Shown here: positions 6,873-16,385 of the stretch, in pieces
Numbering within the stretch: position 1 is the first letter of the stretch
Layout of the letters: every line of letters begins with the position of its first letter
Program-made: the position numbers and the translations under genes
Notes under the pieces: model-generated
What the model saw: the letters and a program-made list of their open reading frames with translations, nothing else
Database searches by the model: none
What the model was told of the DNA's origin: nothing
Assembly: GCF_002155695.1 (NCBI RefSeq)
Contig: NZ_MUYJ01000013.1
Location: 1-64,000, forward strand
DNA from: Erythrobacter tepidarius
Lineage (GTDB): Bacteria; Pseudomonadota; Alphaproteobacteria; Sphingomonadales; Sphingomonadaceae
Length of the DNA: 64,000 nt
Reading direction: 5' to 3'

Positions 6873-8932
6873 CCTCCGCGGAGCAGCTGGACACCCCAGT
6901 CGCGTTCAAACAGATAGAGCAGCAGCCGCGCCGCCTCACCTCTCGGGCTTGTCAGGCCCCCGTCGCGCTCCATCAGTAGCCGCGCATCGGCATGGGCGGC
7001 AGGCAGCAGGCGCTGCACCTGATCGAGGCTGGCGATTCGGAACGCCGTCTCGCCCGATTGCCGCGTGCCAAGCAGCTCGCCCCCACCGCGCAGGGCGAGA
7101 TCCTCCTCGGCGATGCGGAAGCCGTCCTGCGTCTCGCGCATCAGCGCGAGCCGCTTGCGGCCCGTCTCCGACAGCTCCTTGCCGCGCAGCAGCAGGCAGA
7201 CCGATTTCTCCGCGCCCCGCCCCACCCGGCCGCGCAACTGGTGCAATTGGGCCAGACCGAAGCGCTCGGCCTGCTCGATCACCATCAGCGTCGCGGCGGG
7301 GACATCGACGCCGACCTCGATCACCGTGGTCGCCACCAGCAGCTTCGCCTGCCCGCTGGCGAAGCGCTCCATGTTGGCGTCCTTGATCTCGGGGCGCAGC
7401 TGGCCATGAACCAGCACCACCGCCTGACCGAAGCGATCCTTCAGCGCGGCATAGCGCGCTTCGGCGGCGGCGATGTCAGCCGCCTCGCTGTCGTGCACCA
7501 TCGGGCAGACCCAATAGGCCTGTTGCCCGCGCGCAAGATGCCGCGCGAGGCCTTCGACGACCTCCTCAATCCGCTCCTCCGCGATCACGCGGGTGACGAT
7601 TGGCTGGCGCCCGGGCGGCAGCTCGTCGAGTTGGCTCACATCCATCTCGCCATATTGCGCCAGCGTGAGCGAACGCGGGATCGGGGTCGCGGTCATTGCC
7701 AGCGTATGCGGCGCGCGGCGGCCCTTGCCTGCCAGTGCCAGCCGCTGCGCCACCCCGAAGCGGTGCTGCTCGTCGATCACCACAAGGCCGAGATCGCGAT
7801 AGGCCACCGCCTCCTGAAACAGCGAATGGGTCCCCACGACAATGTCGATCGAGCCATCGATCAGCCCCATCAGGATCGATTCGCGCTCACGTCCCTTGGC
7901 CCGCCCGGTCAGCAGCGCGACTTCGGCCCCTGTCGGCGCGGCCAGCTTGCGCAGGTTTTCGAAATGCTGGCGCGAGAGGATCTCGGTGGGGGCCAGCAGC
8001 GCCGCCTGCTTGCCCGCCTCGACCGCGATCAGCATCGCGTGCAGCGCCACGACGGTCTTGCCCGCGCCGACATCGCCTTGCAGCAGCCGCAGCATCGGCG
8101 CTTCCTGGGCCATGTCGCCCTCGATCTCGGCGATGGCGCGCTTTTGGGCAGCGGTAAGCGCGAAGGGCAGTTGCAACCTGGCCCGCAGGCTCCCATCGCC
8201 GACTAGCGACTGACCGCGCCGCCGCCGGCCCTCGGCCTTGACCAGCAGCAGCGCCAGGCTATTCGCCAACAGCTCATCATAAGCCAGGCGGTCGCGCGCC
8301 TGCTGGTCGCTGCGCTCGTGCGCCAGCCGCAGGGCATCCCGCCACGCCGGCCAGCCGGATCGCGCCAGCTGCCCCGGCTCGATCCATTCCGGCAGCTCGG
8401 GCAGGCGGGCGAGCGCCTGCCGGACGAATTCTGCGATCCGCGGCTGGGTGAGCCCTTCCGACAGGCCATAGACCGGCTCCGACAAGCGGCCCATGTGGGC
8501 CGCACTTTCAATCTCGATATGGTCGGGATGGACGATCTGGAGCATATCGCCATAGCGATCGAGCCGCCCGGCGATCCAGCGCCTTTCGCCCACGGGAAGC
8601 AGCTTTCTGGCGGTATAAGCCGCCTTGCCGAACCACGTCAGCGCACAGATATTGCCCGCCTGGTCCTGGGCCAGCACGCGGTACGGGCCACGGCTGCCCG
8701 CGCGCGGGCTGCGGTGCTCGATCGGGGTGAGCGCGACGATCACCTGCTCGCCTTCATTGCCATCGCCGAGATCGGCAATCGCGCGGCGGCTGACGAAGCG
8801 TTCAGGCAGGTGATAGGCCAGATCCTTGACCCGCGCGAGGCCGAGCCGTTCAAGCGGCTTCAGCAGCTTCGGCCCGACGCCTTCGAGCGTCTGGACTTCG
8901 GCGAACAGCGGGTTGAGAGCCTCGGGGCGCAT
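6869..8932 (-). CDS. recG: ATP-dependent DNA helicase RecG
   Basis: A 687-residue superfamily 2 helicase that remodels stalled replication forks and Holliday junctions. The N-terminal wedge/OB region contains LEGVGPKLLKPLERLGL, and the helicase core carries Walker A GDVGAGKT, the DEQH box in VIDEQHRFG, TATPIPRSL and a conserved C-terminal HQLRGRVGRG. The length is normal. I chose the ATG at 8932 (MRPEALNP), which matches the usual start; an in-frame ATG at 8950 adds six residues. It is convergent with the phosphatase gene and divergent from sdhE. Confidence 0.96.
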   Translation of the reverse strand: MRPEALNPLFAEVQTLEGVGPKLLKPLERLGLARVKDLAYHLPERFVSRRAIADLGDGNEGEQVIVALTPIEHRSPRAGSRGPYRVLAQDQAGNICALTWFGKAAYTARKLLPVGERRWIAGRLDRYGDMLQIVHPDHIEIESAAHMGRLSEPVYGLSEGLTQPRIAEFVRQALARLPELPEWIEPGQLARSGWPAWRDALRLAHERSDQQARDRLAYDELLANSLALLLVKAEGRRRRGQSLVGDGSLRARLQLPFALTAAQKRAIAEIEGDMAQEAPMLRLLQGDVGAGKTVVALHAMLIAVEAGKQAALLAPTEILSRQHFENLRKLAAPTGAEVALLTGRAKGRERESILMGLIDGSIDIVVGTHSLFQEAVAYRDLGLVVIDEQHRFGVAQRLALAGKGRRAPHTLAMTATPIPRSLTLAQYGEMDVSQLDELPPGRQPIVTRVIAEERIEEVVEGLARHLARGQQAYWVCPMVHDSEAADIAAAEARYAALKDRFGQAVVLVHGQLRPEIKDANMERFASGQAKLLVATTVIEVGVDVPAATLMVIEQAERFGLAQLHQLRGRVGRGAEKSVCLLLRGKELSETGRKRLALMRETQDGFRIAEEDLALRGGGELLGTRQSGETAFRIASLDQVQRLLPAAHADARLLMERDGGLTSPRGEAARLLLYLFERDWGVQLLRGG

Positions 8933-9005
8933 GGTTGCATTCGCTATCATTCGCTTTGCCTGATTGCGAGTTGAAGCGATTGGAAGCTGTGGCTAGGTGG
9001 GCGAC

Positions 9006-9296
9006 ATGACCGAAGCCTCCTTGACCGGCCGCTCTTTTCAGCACCGTCTTGCCCGCGCGAGGTTCCGCGCGTGGCACCGCGGGACGCGCGAGGCCGATTA
9101 CATGATCGGCGGCTTTTTCGATCGTTACCATGTCGGCTGGGGCGATGCCGAGCTGGACTGGTTCGAAGCCCTGCTCGATGAGGATGACGTCGACGTGATG
9201 GCTTGGGCGCTGGGCACGCAACCGCCGCCCGCGCATCTGGCCGGTGATCTGCTGATGCTGATGCAGAAGCTCGATTACGTCGACATTCCGCGCTAG
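9006..9296 (+). CDS. sdhE: FAD assembly factor SdhE (succinate dehydrogenase flavinylation)
   Basis: A 96-residue protein of the SdhE/Sdh5 (DUF339) family, which helps attach FAD covalently to the succinate dehydrogenase flavoprotein in the cytoplasm. The family motif RGxRE is present as RGTREAD near residue 25, followed by the conserved acidic helix region and a WALG segment. The ATG at 9006 gives the usual length; a GTG at 8997 would add three residues. It lies 51 bp upstream of mfd on the same strand and may share its transcript. Confidence 0.88.
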   Translation: MTEASLTGRSFQHRLARARFRAWHRGTREADYMIGGFFDRYHVGWGDAELDWFEALLDEDDVDVMAWALGTQPPPAHLAGDLLMLMQKLDYVDIPR

Positions 9297-9347
9297 GGGC
9301 ACAGCCAGGCGGGAACGCTTGGCGCCCGCGCTGCTTGTTGAGAACCC

Positions 9348-12300
9348 ATGCCCGATCTTTTCCGCATCCTCTCGGCGCGTGAGCCGCTGAACTTGTCCTC
9401 CCTTCCGCGCGGCAGCCTGGCCCTGGTGCTGGCCGATCTCGCGCGGGCAGCGCAGCAGGTGAAGGACGGGCAGCGCGCGGTGTTCATCGCTCCGGACGAA
9501 GCGGCGATGCGCGCCGCAGCCGACGCCGCGCGCTTCTTCGCGCCCGAAGTCGAGGTGCTCACCTTTCCCGCTTGGGACTGCCTGCCCTATGACCGGGCCA
9601 GCCCCGCACTTGCGATCAGCGCAGAAAGGCTGGCGACCCTCCACCGTCTTCAACGTCAGACGGCATCGGCGCAGCTGCTCATCACCACCGTCGGAGCCGC
9701 GCTCCAGCGCGTGCTCACCCCCTTTCGCGTGCGCGCCTGCGTGCGCGAGCTGCGCGTGGGCAGTACCATCAGCCACGACAGCCTCGCCGCGCTCCTGACC
9801 CGCCAGGGCTACAGCCGCACCGATACCGTGATCGACCACGGCGAATTCGCCGTACGCGGTTCGATCGTCGATATCTTCCCCTCCAGCCTCGATACCGGGC
9901 TCAGGCTCGACTTCTTCGGAGACGAACTGGAGAGCCTGCGCCTGTTTGATCCCGCCACCCAGCTGACCATCGAGCGGGTGGATTCCCACCTCCTCCTGCC
10001 TGCCTCCGAAGCGCTGGTGGACGAAGACAGCATCAAGCGCTTCCGCTCGCGCTACCGCGAGCTGTTCGGCGCCCATGCCACGCAGGACCCGCTTTACGAA
10101 GCGGTGTCGGACGGGCGGCGGCTCGCAGGGATGGAGCACTGGCTGCCGCTGTTCGAGGACCGCCTCGCCACGCTGTTCGACCATTTCGGCAAGGGCGATG
10201 TGGTGGTGATCGACCAGAGCGCGATCGGCGCAGCCGATGAGCGGCTGAAGGATATCGCCGATTACCACGAGCAGCGCGGGAAGATCGCGGACGAAAGGAA
10301 GGGCTCCTACCGCCCGCTTGCGCCGGACGCGCTTTATCTCTCCCGCGCCGAGTTCGAAGCCGCGCTCGCTGCCCTGCCCGCCCACCGCGCCTCCGGTTTT
10401 GCGGCCGAGGCGGGCAATCTTACAGTCGATTTCGGCTTCCGCTCGGCGCGCGATTTTGCCCCCGAACGCGCGCGCGCAGAGAATGTCTACGAGGCCGCCG
10501 CGGCGCATCTCAAGGCGGTTGCCAAGTCGGGGCGAAAGCCGCTGCTGGCCGCCTACTCGGTCGGCAGCGCCCGGCGCATCGCCGCGATCCTCGACGAGGC
10601 CGGCGCACCCACGGCGCTCGCCGAAAGCTGGCAACAGGGCCTCGGGCTTGCCGCCAAGGGCAAGACCGCGGTGCTCGTCCTGCCGCTCGAAACCGGCTTT
10701 GCCAGCAACAGTCTGGAACTGCTCACCGAGGCCGACGTGCTCGGCGATCGGCTCGTCCGACGCAAGAAGAAACGGCGGGATTCCGATGCTTTCCTTGCCG
10801 AACTTCAGGCTCTGTCGAGCGGCGATCTGGTGGTCCATATCGAACACGGGATCGGTCGCTACCTCGGCCTCGAACCCATTCCGGTCGGCAAGAGCCAGCA
10901 TGATTGCGTCGCGCTCGAATATGCCGGCGGCGACAAGTTGTTCATTCCGGTCGAGAACATCGACGTCCTGACCCGCTACGGCTCCTCGGAGCACGCGGTT
11001 CCGCTCGACAAGCTCGGGGGCGAGGCATGGCAACGCCGCCGTGCGAGGCTCAAGGAGCGCATCACCGCCATCGCCGGCGAGCTGATGCAGGTCGCCGCAG
11101 CCCGCGCGCTGCGGCAGGCCCCGGTGCTTGCGGCCGATCCCGCCACGCTCGGCCAGTTCACCGACCGTTTCCCCTGGGCCGAGACCGAGGATCAGGAACG
11201 CGCCATCGCCGACGTGCTTGCCGACCTCGAAAGCGGCCGGCCGATGGACCGCCTCGTGTGCGGCGATGTCGGCTTCGGCAAGACCGAGGTCGCCCTGCGC
11301 GCTGCTTTCGTCGCCGCGATGAACGGTCAGCAGGTCGCGGTGGTTGCCCCCACCACCCTGCTCGCGCGCCAGCACTACCAGAACTTTGCCGAACGCTTCG
11401 CCGGCTTCCCCCTGAAGGTCGGCCGCCTTTCCCGCCTCGTTTCGGCAAAGGAGGCCGCCGAAACCCGCCAGGGGCTGGAAAACGGCCAGATCGACCTAGT
11501 TGTCGGCACCCATGCGATCCTGTCCAAGAGCACGAAGTTCAGGAACCTCGGCCTCGTGATCATCGACGAGGAACAGCGCTTCGGCGTCACCCACAAGGAA
11601 AAGCTCAAGCAGTTGCGGGCCGACGTTCACGTCCTCACCCTCACCGCGACGCCGATCCCGCGCACGCTCCAGATGGCAATGAGCGGCCTGCGCGAGCTCT
11701 CCACCATCCAGACCCCGCCGGTCGATCGCCTTGCCGTGCGCACTTACGTGATGGAGTGGGACGACATGGTGATCCGCGAGGCCCTGCTGCGCGAGCATCA
11801 CCGCGGCGGGCAGAGCTTCATCGTCGTCCCGCGCATTTCCGACATGACCGAAATCGAGGAATGGTTGCGCGAGCACGTCCCCGAAGTGAAGTCCGTCTCG
11901 GCGCATGGGCAGATGAGCGCTGGCGAGGTCGAGGAGCGGATGGGCGCCTTCTACGACCGCAAGTATGACGTCCTGCTCTCGACCACGATCGTCGAAAGCG
12001 GTTTGGACATCCCGAGCGCCAACACCATCATCATTCACCGTGCCGACCGCTTCGGTCTCGCCCAGCTCTACCAGCTGCGCGGACGGGTCGGACGGGCCAA
12101 GCTGCGCGCCTATGCCTATCTCACCCACGAGGCGGGCGTGGCGCTCTCGGAAGTGGCGCAAAAGCGGCTCAAGGTGCTCGGCGACCTTGACAGTCTCGGA
12201 GCGGGCTTCCAGCTGGCAAGCCACGATCTCGACATTCGCGGCGCGGGCAATCTGCTCGGCGATGAGCAGTCGGGCCATATCCGCGAGGTCGGCTTCGAAC

Positions 12301-12863
12301 TCTATCAGGCGATGCTGGAGGAGGCGATCCTCGCCGCCAAGGCGGGCGAGATGGGCCTCGAACGTCCGCGCGACAAGCTTACCCCGCAGATCACCGTCGA
12401 TGCCCCGATCATGATTCCCGAGGACTACGTCCCCGATCTGGCGGTGCGCATGGGCCTCTACCGTCGCCTCAACCAGGCCGAGGGGCAGCACGAGATCGAA
12501 AGCCTCGCCGCGGAGATGATCGACCGCTTCGGCGAGCTGCCGCAGCCGACCAAGAACCTCATCCGCCTGATCGAGATCAAGCATCAGGCGATTGCCGCCA
12601 ACATCGCCAAGATCGATGTCGGCGCGCGCGGGACGCTGGTGACCTTCCATCAGGACGATTTCCCCGATCCGGCGGGCCTGATCGCCTATGTTGCGCGGCT
12701 CAATGAAGGCGGCAAGGACACCGCCCGCTTGCGCCCCGATATGAAGCTGGTGATCAACCGCGCCTGGGGCGATCCGCTGAGCCGCCTCAACGGGCTATTC
12801 CAGCTGACCAAGGGGCTTTCGGGCATCGTGAAGAAGGCCGCCAAGGCCAAACGGGCCGCGTAA
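9348..12863 (+). CDS. mfd: Transcription-repair coupling factor Mfd
   Basis: A 1171-residue protein that removes stalled RNA polymerase and recruits UvrA to damage. The order of domains is the expected one: UvrB-homology region at the N-terminus, an RNA polymerase interaction domain around residues 480-560 (DLVVHIEHGIGRYLGL), and the RecG-like translocase with Walker A GDVGFGKTEVALRAA, DEEQRFG and TATPIPRTL. The C-terminal TRCF domain follows. Length is standard. It is probably cotranscribed with sdhE. Confidence 0.97.
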   Translation: MPDLFRILSAREPLNLSSLPRGSLALVLADLARAAQQVKDGQRAVFIAPDEAAMRAAADAARFFAPEVEVLTFPAWDCLPYDRASPALAISAERLATLHRLQRQTASAQLLITTVGAALQRVLTPFRVRACVRELRVGSTISHDSLAALLTRQGYSRTDTVIDHGEFAVRGSIVDIFPSSLDTGLRLDFFGDELESLRLFDPATQLTIERVDSHLLLPASEALVDEDSIKRFRSRYRELFGAHATQDPLYEAVSDGRRLAGMEHWLPLFEDRLATLFDHFGKGDVVVIDQSAIGAADERLKDIADYHEQRGKIADERKGSYRPLAPDALYLSRAEFEAALAALPAHRASGFAAEAGNLTVDFGFRSARDFAPERARAENVYEAAAAHLKAVAKSGRKPLLAAYSVGSARRIAAILDEAGAPTALAESWQQGLGLAAKGKTAVLVLPLETGFASNSLELLTEADVLGDRLVRRKKKRRDSDAFLAELQALSSGDLVVHIEHGIGRYLGLEPIPVGKSQHDCVALEYAGGDKLFIPVENIDVLTRYGSSEHAVPLDKLGGEAWQRRRARLKERITAIAGELMQVAAARALRQAPVLAADPATLGQFTDRFPWAETEDQERAIADVLADLESGRPMDRLVCGDVGFGKTEVALRAAFVAAMNGQQVAVVAPTTLLARQHYQNFAERFAGFPLKVGRLSRLVSAKEAAETRQGLENGQIDLVVGTHAILSKSTKFRNLGLVIIDEEQRFGVTHKEKLKQLRADVHVLTLTATPIPRTLQMAMSGLRELSTIQTPPVDRLAVRTYVMEWDDMVIREALLREHHRGGQSFIVVPRISDMTEIEEWLREHVPEVKSVSAHGQMSAGEVEERMGAFYDRKYDVLLSTTIVESGLDIPSANTIIIHRADRFGLAQLYQLRGRVGRAKLRAYAYLTHEAGVALSEVAQKRLKVLGDLDSLGAGFQLASHDLDIRGAGNLLGDEQSGHIREVGFELYQAMLEEAILAAKAGEMGLERPRDKLTPQITVDAPIMIPEDYVPDLAVRMGLYRRLNQAEGQHEIESLAAEMIDRFGELPQPTKNLIRLIEIKHQAIAANIAKIDVGARGTLVTFHQDDFPDPAGLIAYVARLNEGGKDTARLRPDMKLVINRAWGDPLSRLNGLFQLTKGLSGIVKKAAKAKRAA

Positions 12864-12880
12864 TTTCATGTCAAAGTTGA

Positions 12881-12905
12881 CAAAGGTGACATGGTGTCAC
12901 CTTTG
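12881..12905. repeat. 11-bp perfect inverted repeat downstream of mfd
   Basis: The arms 12881-12891 and 12895-12905 are perfect reverse complements with a 3-base centre (TGG); the core is TGACA-N3-TGTCA. It lies 18 bp after the mfd stop. There is no T-run on either side, so it is a poor intrinsic terminator. A regulator operator or a small hairpin are both possible. Confidence 0.6.
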
Positions 12906-13256
12906 CGATCTTCGGCTTTGGCCCGTAATTCCAATACCCTGTATCGACGATCCGGGCCGGACGGACAGATTTTCCGGTGCGCGAACAAGCCTGCGGCTGA
13001 TGGCGGGCGCGTATGACAATGCGAAAGAGCCGGCGGGGCTGGGTTCTAGCGGGCTCGCCGCGGGTAGGAAATCCCTGCTCCGCACCGGTGTCTTTGCCCG
13101 CCTCTCGATCAGGATCGCCTGCCCGCCTTGGAATGTAACCCAAATGCCACATTTGCAGCGAGAATCGCTGCTTTGCGGCAATAATATTCTGCATGGCGGG
13201 ACCCGGCGGCAATTTTCAGGCGTTTCCAAGTCTCTCCACCAAGGAGGAAACACCCC
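12906..13256. other. Non-coding stretch upstream of the decayed receptor
   Basis: I see no gene here. Short open frames exist on both strands but have no family resemblance and no convincing ribosome binding site. The last bases hold the strong AAGGAGG of the decayed receptor (about 13240-13248). An AT-rich patch with AATAATATTC lies near 13180-13190 and could be promoter material. Confidence 0.5.
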
Positions 13257-14306
13257 ATGTCCATTCGCTCGATGATCACCGCCTCCAGCGGGCTTGCGGC
13301 TCTCGCGCTCGCTTGCGCCGCGCACAGCGCCCTTGCCCAATGAAGAAGCATGGCCGGCGCTTCCGAGGGCACCGCGCCCGATCAGGTGCTGGTGCTGGTC
13401 AATGGCAAGCGGCGACATTCCGCGGCGCTGCTCAACCTCAAAGGCTCGGTCGGGCGCGGCTCGACCGGGGTGGACATGAACACCATCCCGCCGCTGGCGA
13501 TCGAGCGCATCGAAGTGCTGCGCGACGGCGCGGCTTCGCAATACGGCTCCGACGCGATTGCGGGCGTGATCAACATCCAGCTCAAGAAGCGCGAAGGGGG
13601 CCGCGCGCAGGTGACCTACGGCAAGTGCATCATCACGATGGAAGACGTCGCCCAGGTCGACACCGTCTTGCCCACCACCGGCGCGAACGATGATCCGGTG
13701 ATCACCTTCACCGGGCGCGATCGCCGCCGCCGCGACGGCGACACCATCACCCTCGCCGCCAATTTCGGCATTCCGGTAGGGGGGAAGGCCTATGTCAACA
13801 TCACTTCCGAGTACAAGGACCGCGATCCCACCAACCGTTCCGGCCCCGATATCCGGCGCCAGTATGCCGGCGTTGGCGACCCGCGCGAGACCACTGTCAA
13901 CCGCTACAGCCACCGTTTCGGCGACGGCAAGTCGGAAGATGTCAACCTTTTCGTCAACACCGGGGTTGAGGTCGGCGCGTCGCTGCGGGCCAACCGCTTC
14001 GGCTCGGTGTTCCTGCCGATCGGTTCGAACAATGACATCACCATTCCCAAGGGTGCGGCCCCGGGCGACGTGACGCTGTCGCCCAAGTGGGTGGTCGATC
14101 TCGAAGCGCGTTTCAACCCGGCCGAGATGGTGCAGGTGGCCGTGGGGGCGAACAACCTGTTCGACGAATGTCCCGATCGCCTGCCTTTTGGTGTGGTCAA
14201 CGGGTTCAACTTCGGCCTGAACCAGAGCTTCCTGCCCTATTCCTCGCAGTCGCCCTTCGGCTTCAGCGGGCGGTTCCTCTACGGGCGCGTCAGCGTGGAG
14301 TTCTAG
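13257..14306 (+). pseudogene. Decayed TonB-dependent receptor
   Basis: An ATG at 13257 with a strong AAGGAGG starts a 28-residue signal peptide ending in HSALAQ, followed at once by an in-frame TGA (13341-13343). The same frame then resumes with receptor plug sequence (PDQVLVLVNGKRRH, IERIEVLRDGAASQYGSDAI, GVINIQLKK), a few early barrel strands and a normal C-terminal strand ending in FLYGRVSVEF. The TonB box, the first part of the plug and most of the barrel are missing. About 318 residues remain after the stop, against the 700-950 usual for the family. The large deletions kept the frame. A functional receptor is very unlikely. Confidence 0.8.
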
Positions 14307-14370
14307 AGGCCTGCATCAGGCTGCGGGAGGGGCGTCTTGAGGGGCGCTCCTCCCCGGCTCTCGCTCTCGG

Positions 14371-15201
14371 TTACCCGTGCCCCATGCCGCGCGCGGTGCG
14401 CGCCAGGGCCACCACTGCGGCGCCGGGCATCGGGCGGGCGCGCAGGAAGCCCTGCCAGTAATCGCAGCCTTCCGCAGTAATCGCGGCGCGCTGGATTTCG
14501 GATTCGATCCCCTCGGCATAGATCGCCAGGCCCAGCGCCTTGCCCAGCGCGACGATCGCCCGCAGCACTGCCAGCGCGGTGGCATCGGCAGGCACGCCCT
14601 CGACCATCATCTTGTCCAGCTTGAGCGCATCGAGCGGCAATTCGCGCAGGTAGCGGAAATTGCAGAACCCCGCGCCGAAATCGTCCAAGGCAGTGCGGAA
14701 CCCGAGGCCGCGCAGCGCCTTCAAGGCGCGCCCCGCCTGCGACAGGTTGCGCAGCAAGAGATCCTCGGTGATCTCCAGCATCAGCCGGTGCGGGGCAATG
14801 CCCGAATCCAGAATCAGCTTCGCAAAGTCCGCGGCAAAGCGCGGATCGCCCAGCTCCTCGGGGGTGATGTTCAGCGACAGGGTGAGATTGTGCGGCCAGG
14901 TGCCCGCATCCTCCAGCGCACGGGCGACCACGTGGCGTGAGAGCGGCGCGACCAGCGCGGCACGCTCGGCAATCGCGAAAAGATCGCGCGCGCCGATCTC
15001 GCCAAGGGTCGGATGCCGCCAGCGCGCCAGCGCCTCGGCCCCCGTCACCGCGCCCGAGACGCAGGCGAATTGCGGCTGGAACAGCACCTCGATCTCGCGC
15101 CGGTCGAGCGCGCGCAGCAGATCGGCTTCGAGCATGCCGGGAGGCACGCCGGGCAGGCTGCCGCGTGCAGCCCCTCGCAGCGATGTCCGGCCCTGTTCCA
15201 T
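14371..15201 (-). CDS. Stand-alone EAL-domain c-di-GMP phosphodiesterase
   Basis: A 276-residue cytoplasmic protein that is almost entirely an EAL domain. The key residues are present: Glu in GAEALARW, Asn in SLNITPEE, Glu in LEITED, both Asp in LDDFGAGF, Lys in LKLDKMMV, Glu in YAEGIES and Gln in WQGFL. It should hydrolyse c-di-GMP. There is no sensor domain. I chose the ATG at 15201 because GGAAAGG lies about 6 bp upstream; a GTG at 15222 is an alternative. It is divergent from the NAD kinase gene. Confidence 0.9.
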   Translation of the reverse strand: MEQGRTSLRGAARGSLPGVPPGMLEADLLRALDRREIEVLFQPQFACVSGAVTGAEALARWRHPTLGEIGARDLFAIAERAALVAPLSRHVVARALEDAGTWPHNLTLSLNITPEELGDPRFAADFAKLILDSGIAPHRLMLEITEDLLLRNLSQAGRALKALRGLGFRTALDDFGAGFCNFRYLRELPLDALKLDKMMVEGVPADATALAVLRAIVALGKALGLAIYAEGIESEIQRAAITAEGCDYWQGFLRARPMPGAAVVALARTARGMGHG

Positions 15202-15352
15202 CCGCGCCCTTTCCTGCTTCACCCTTAGCTGCCGAATCTGCGGCTGCCTTCCATCAATTGCAATCTGCGCCGATCTGGCACATCAGGGCGATCCGCCAGT
15301 ACTGCGCCGGGGATAAGGGGTTCAACCTGTGGCGAGCGACACGCTTGGGGGA

Positions 15353-16150
15353 ATGATGACGAGCAACGGAACGCCATTCCAGCGCCTCGCGCTGCTCGCC
15401 TCGGAAACGCCGCGCGCGCAGGAGGCACACGCGGCGCTGCTGGCCCAGGGCGAATGGGTGCCCGTGGCCGAAGCCGATGCGGTGGTGGTGCTGGGCGGTG
15501 ACGGCTTCATGCTCCAGACGCTCCACGCCATGATCGATACCGGTCGGGTGATACCGGCCTACGGCATGAACCTGGGCACCGTCGGCTTTCTGATGAACCG
15601 CTACGACAGGCGTGCCGCCATCGCGGCGCGGGTGGCCAAGGCGCGGCGCTGGACAATTGCGCCGCTGCGGGTCGAGGCGGTGACACAGAATGGCGAAACC
15701 CACGAATTCTGCGCGATCAACGAGATCTCGCTGCTGCGCGAAACCCGCCAGACCGCCAAGATCGAAGTCACCGTGGGCGACCGCGTGCGGATCAGCGAGC
15801 TGGTGTGCGATGGGGTTCTGGTGGCGACGCCTGCCGGTTCGACCGCCTACAACCTTTCAGCCAACGGCCCGATCCTGCCGCTGGATTCGAAGATGCTCGC
15901 GCTCACCCCGATCAGCCCCTTCCGCCCGCGGCGCTGGCGCGGGGCAATCCTGCCCGACCGCATGAGGATCGTGCTGCGCGTGCTCGATCCGGCCAAGCGC
16001 CCTGTCGCCGCCGTGGCCGACCAGAAGGAGCTGCGCGACATCGCCGAAGTGCGGCTGGAGATCGCGCAGGACATGCAGCTCACCTTGCTGTTCGACAAGG
16101 GCCAGAGCCTCGAAGAGCGGATCGTGGCCGAGCAGTTCGTGACAGGGTGA
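15353..16150 (+). CDS. nadK: NAD kinase
   Basis: A 265-residue enzyme that phosphorylates NAD to NADP. The diagnostic motifs are VVLGGDGFML near residue 45 and the nucleotide-binding ATPAGSTAYNLSANG near residue 160. Length matches the alphaproteobacterial branch. Two adjacent ATG codons at 15353 and 15356 follow a GGGGGA. A GTG at 15329, which has AAGGGG eight bases upstream, is a serious alternative and would add eight residues. It stands alone, followed by tRNA-Asn. Confidence 0.94.
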   Translation: MMTSNGTPFQRLALLASETPRAQEAHAALLAQGEWVPVAEADAVVVLGGDGFMLQTLHAMIDTGRVIPAYGMNLGTVGFLMNRYDRRAAIAARVAKARRWTIAPLRVEAVTQNGETHEFCAINEISLLRETRQTAKIEVTVGDRVRISELVCDGVLVATPAGSTAYNLSANGPILPLDSKMLALTPISPFRPRRWRGAILPDRMRIVLRVLDPAKRPVAAVADQKELRDIAEVRLEIAQDMQLTLLFDKGQSLEERIVAEQFVTG

Positions 16151-16278
16151 TTTTCGCCCCTGCGATGGCCGCGCCACACTTGCTTCGCGAGACATCGAAT
16201 GTTGCGCAAACCCCCTTGCAATCCCCCGCCCTGCCCCATATAGGCGCGCCTCTGCCAGCGGACTTGTCTGCCGGTTGC

Positions 16279-16353
16279 TCCCCGATAGCTCAGCGGTAGA
16301 GCATTCGACTGTTAATCGAATGGCCGTAGGTTCGAATCCTACTCGGGGAGCCA
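16279..16353 (+). tRNA. tRNA-Asn (anticodon GTT)
   Basis: A complete cloverleaf: a 7-bp acceptor stem (16279-16285 with 16343-16349), D-arm TAGCTCAGCGGTAGAGC, anticodon loop CTGTTAA with GTT at 16311-16313, T-arm with GGTTCGAATCC, and an encoded CCA at 16351-16353. It lies between the NAD kinase gene and the permease gene. Confidence 0.97.
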
Positions 16354-16385
16354 TTTTCCTTCCAGCGACGGCGTAACGAAGGGGC

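Noticed and set aside
8850-11375. An 841-residue minus-strand open frame
   Set aside because: It is antisense to mfd and sdhE and has no ribosome binding site or homology.
12868-13275. A possible protein gene downstream of mfd
   Set aside because: The frame has no ribosome binding site, no family resemblance, and overlaps the receptor leader.
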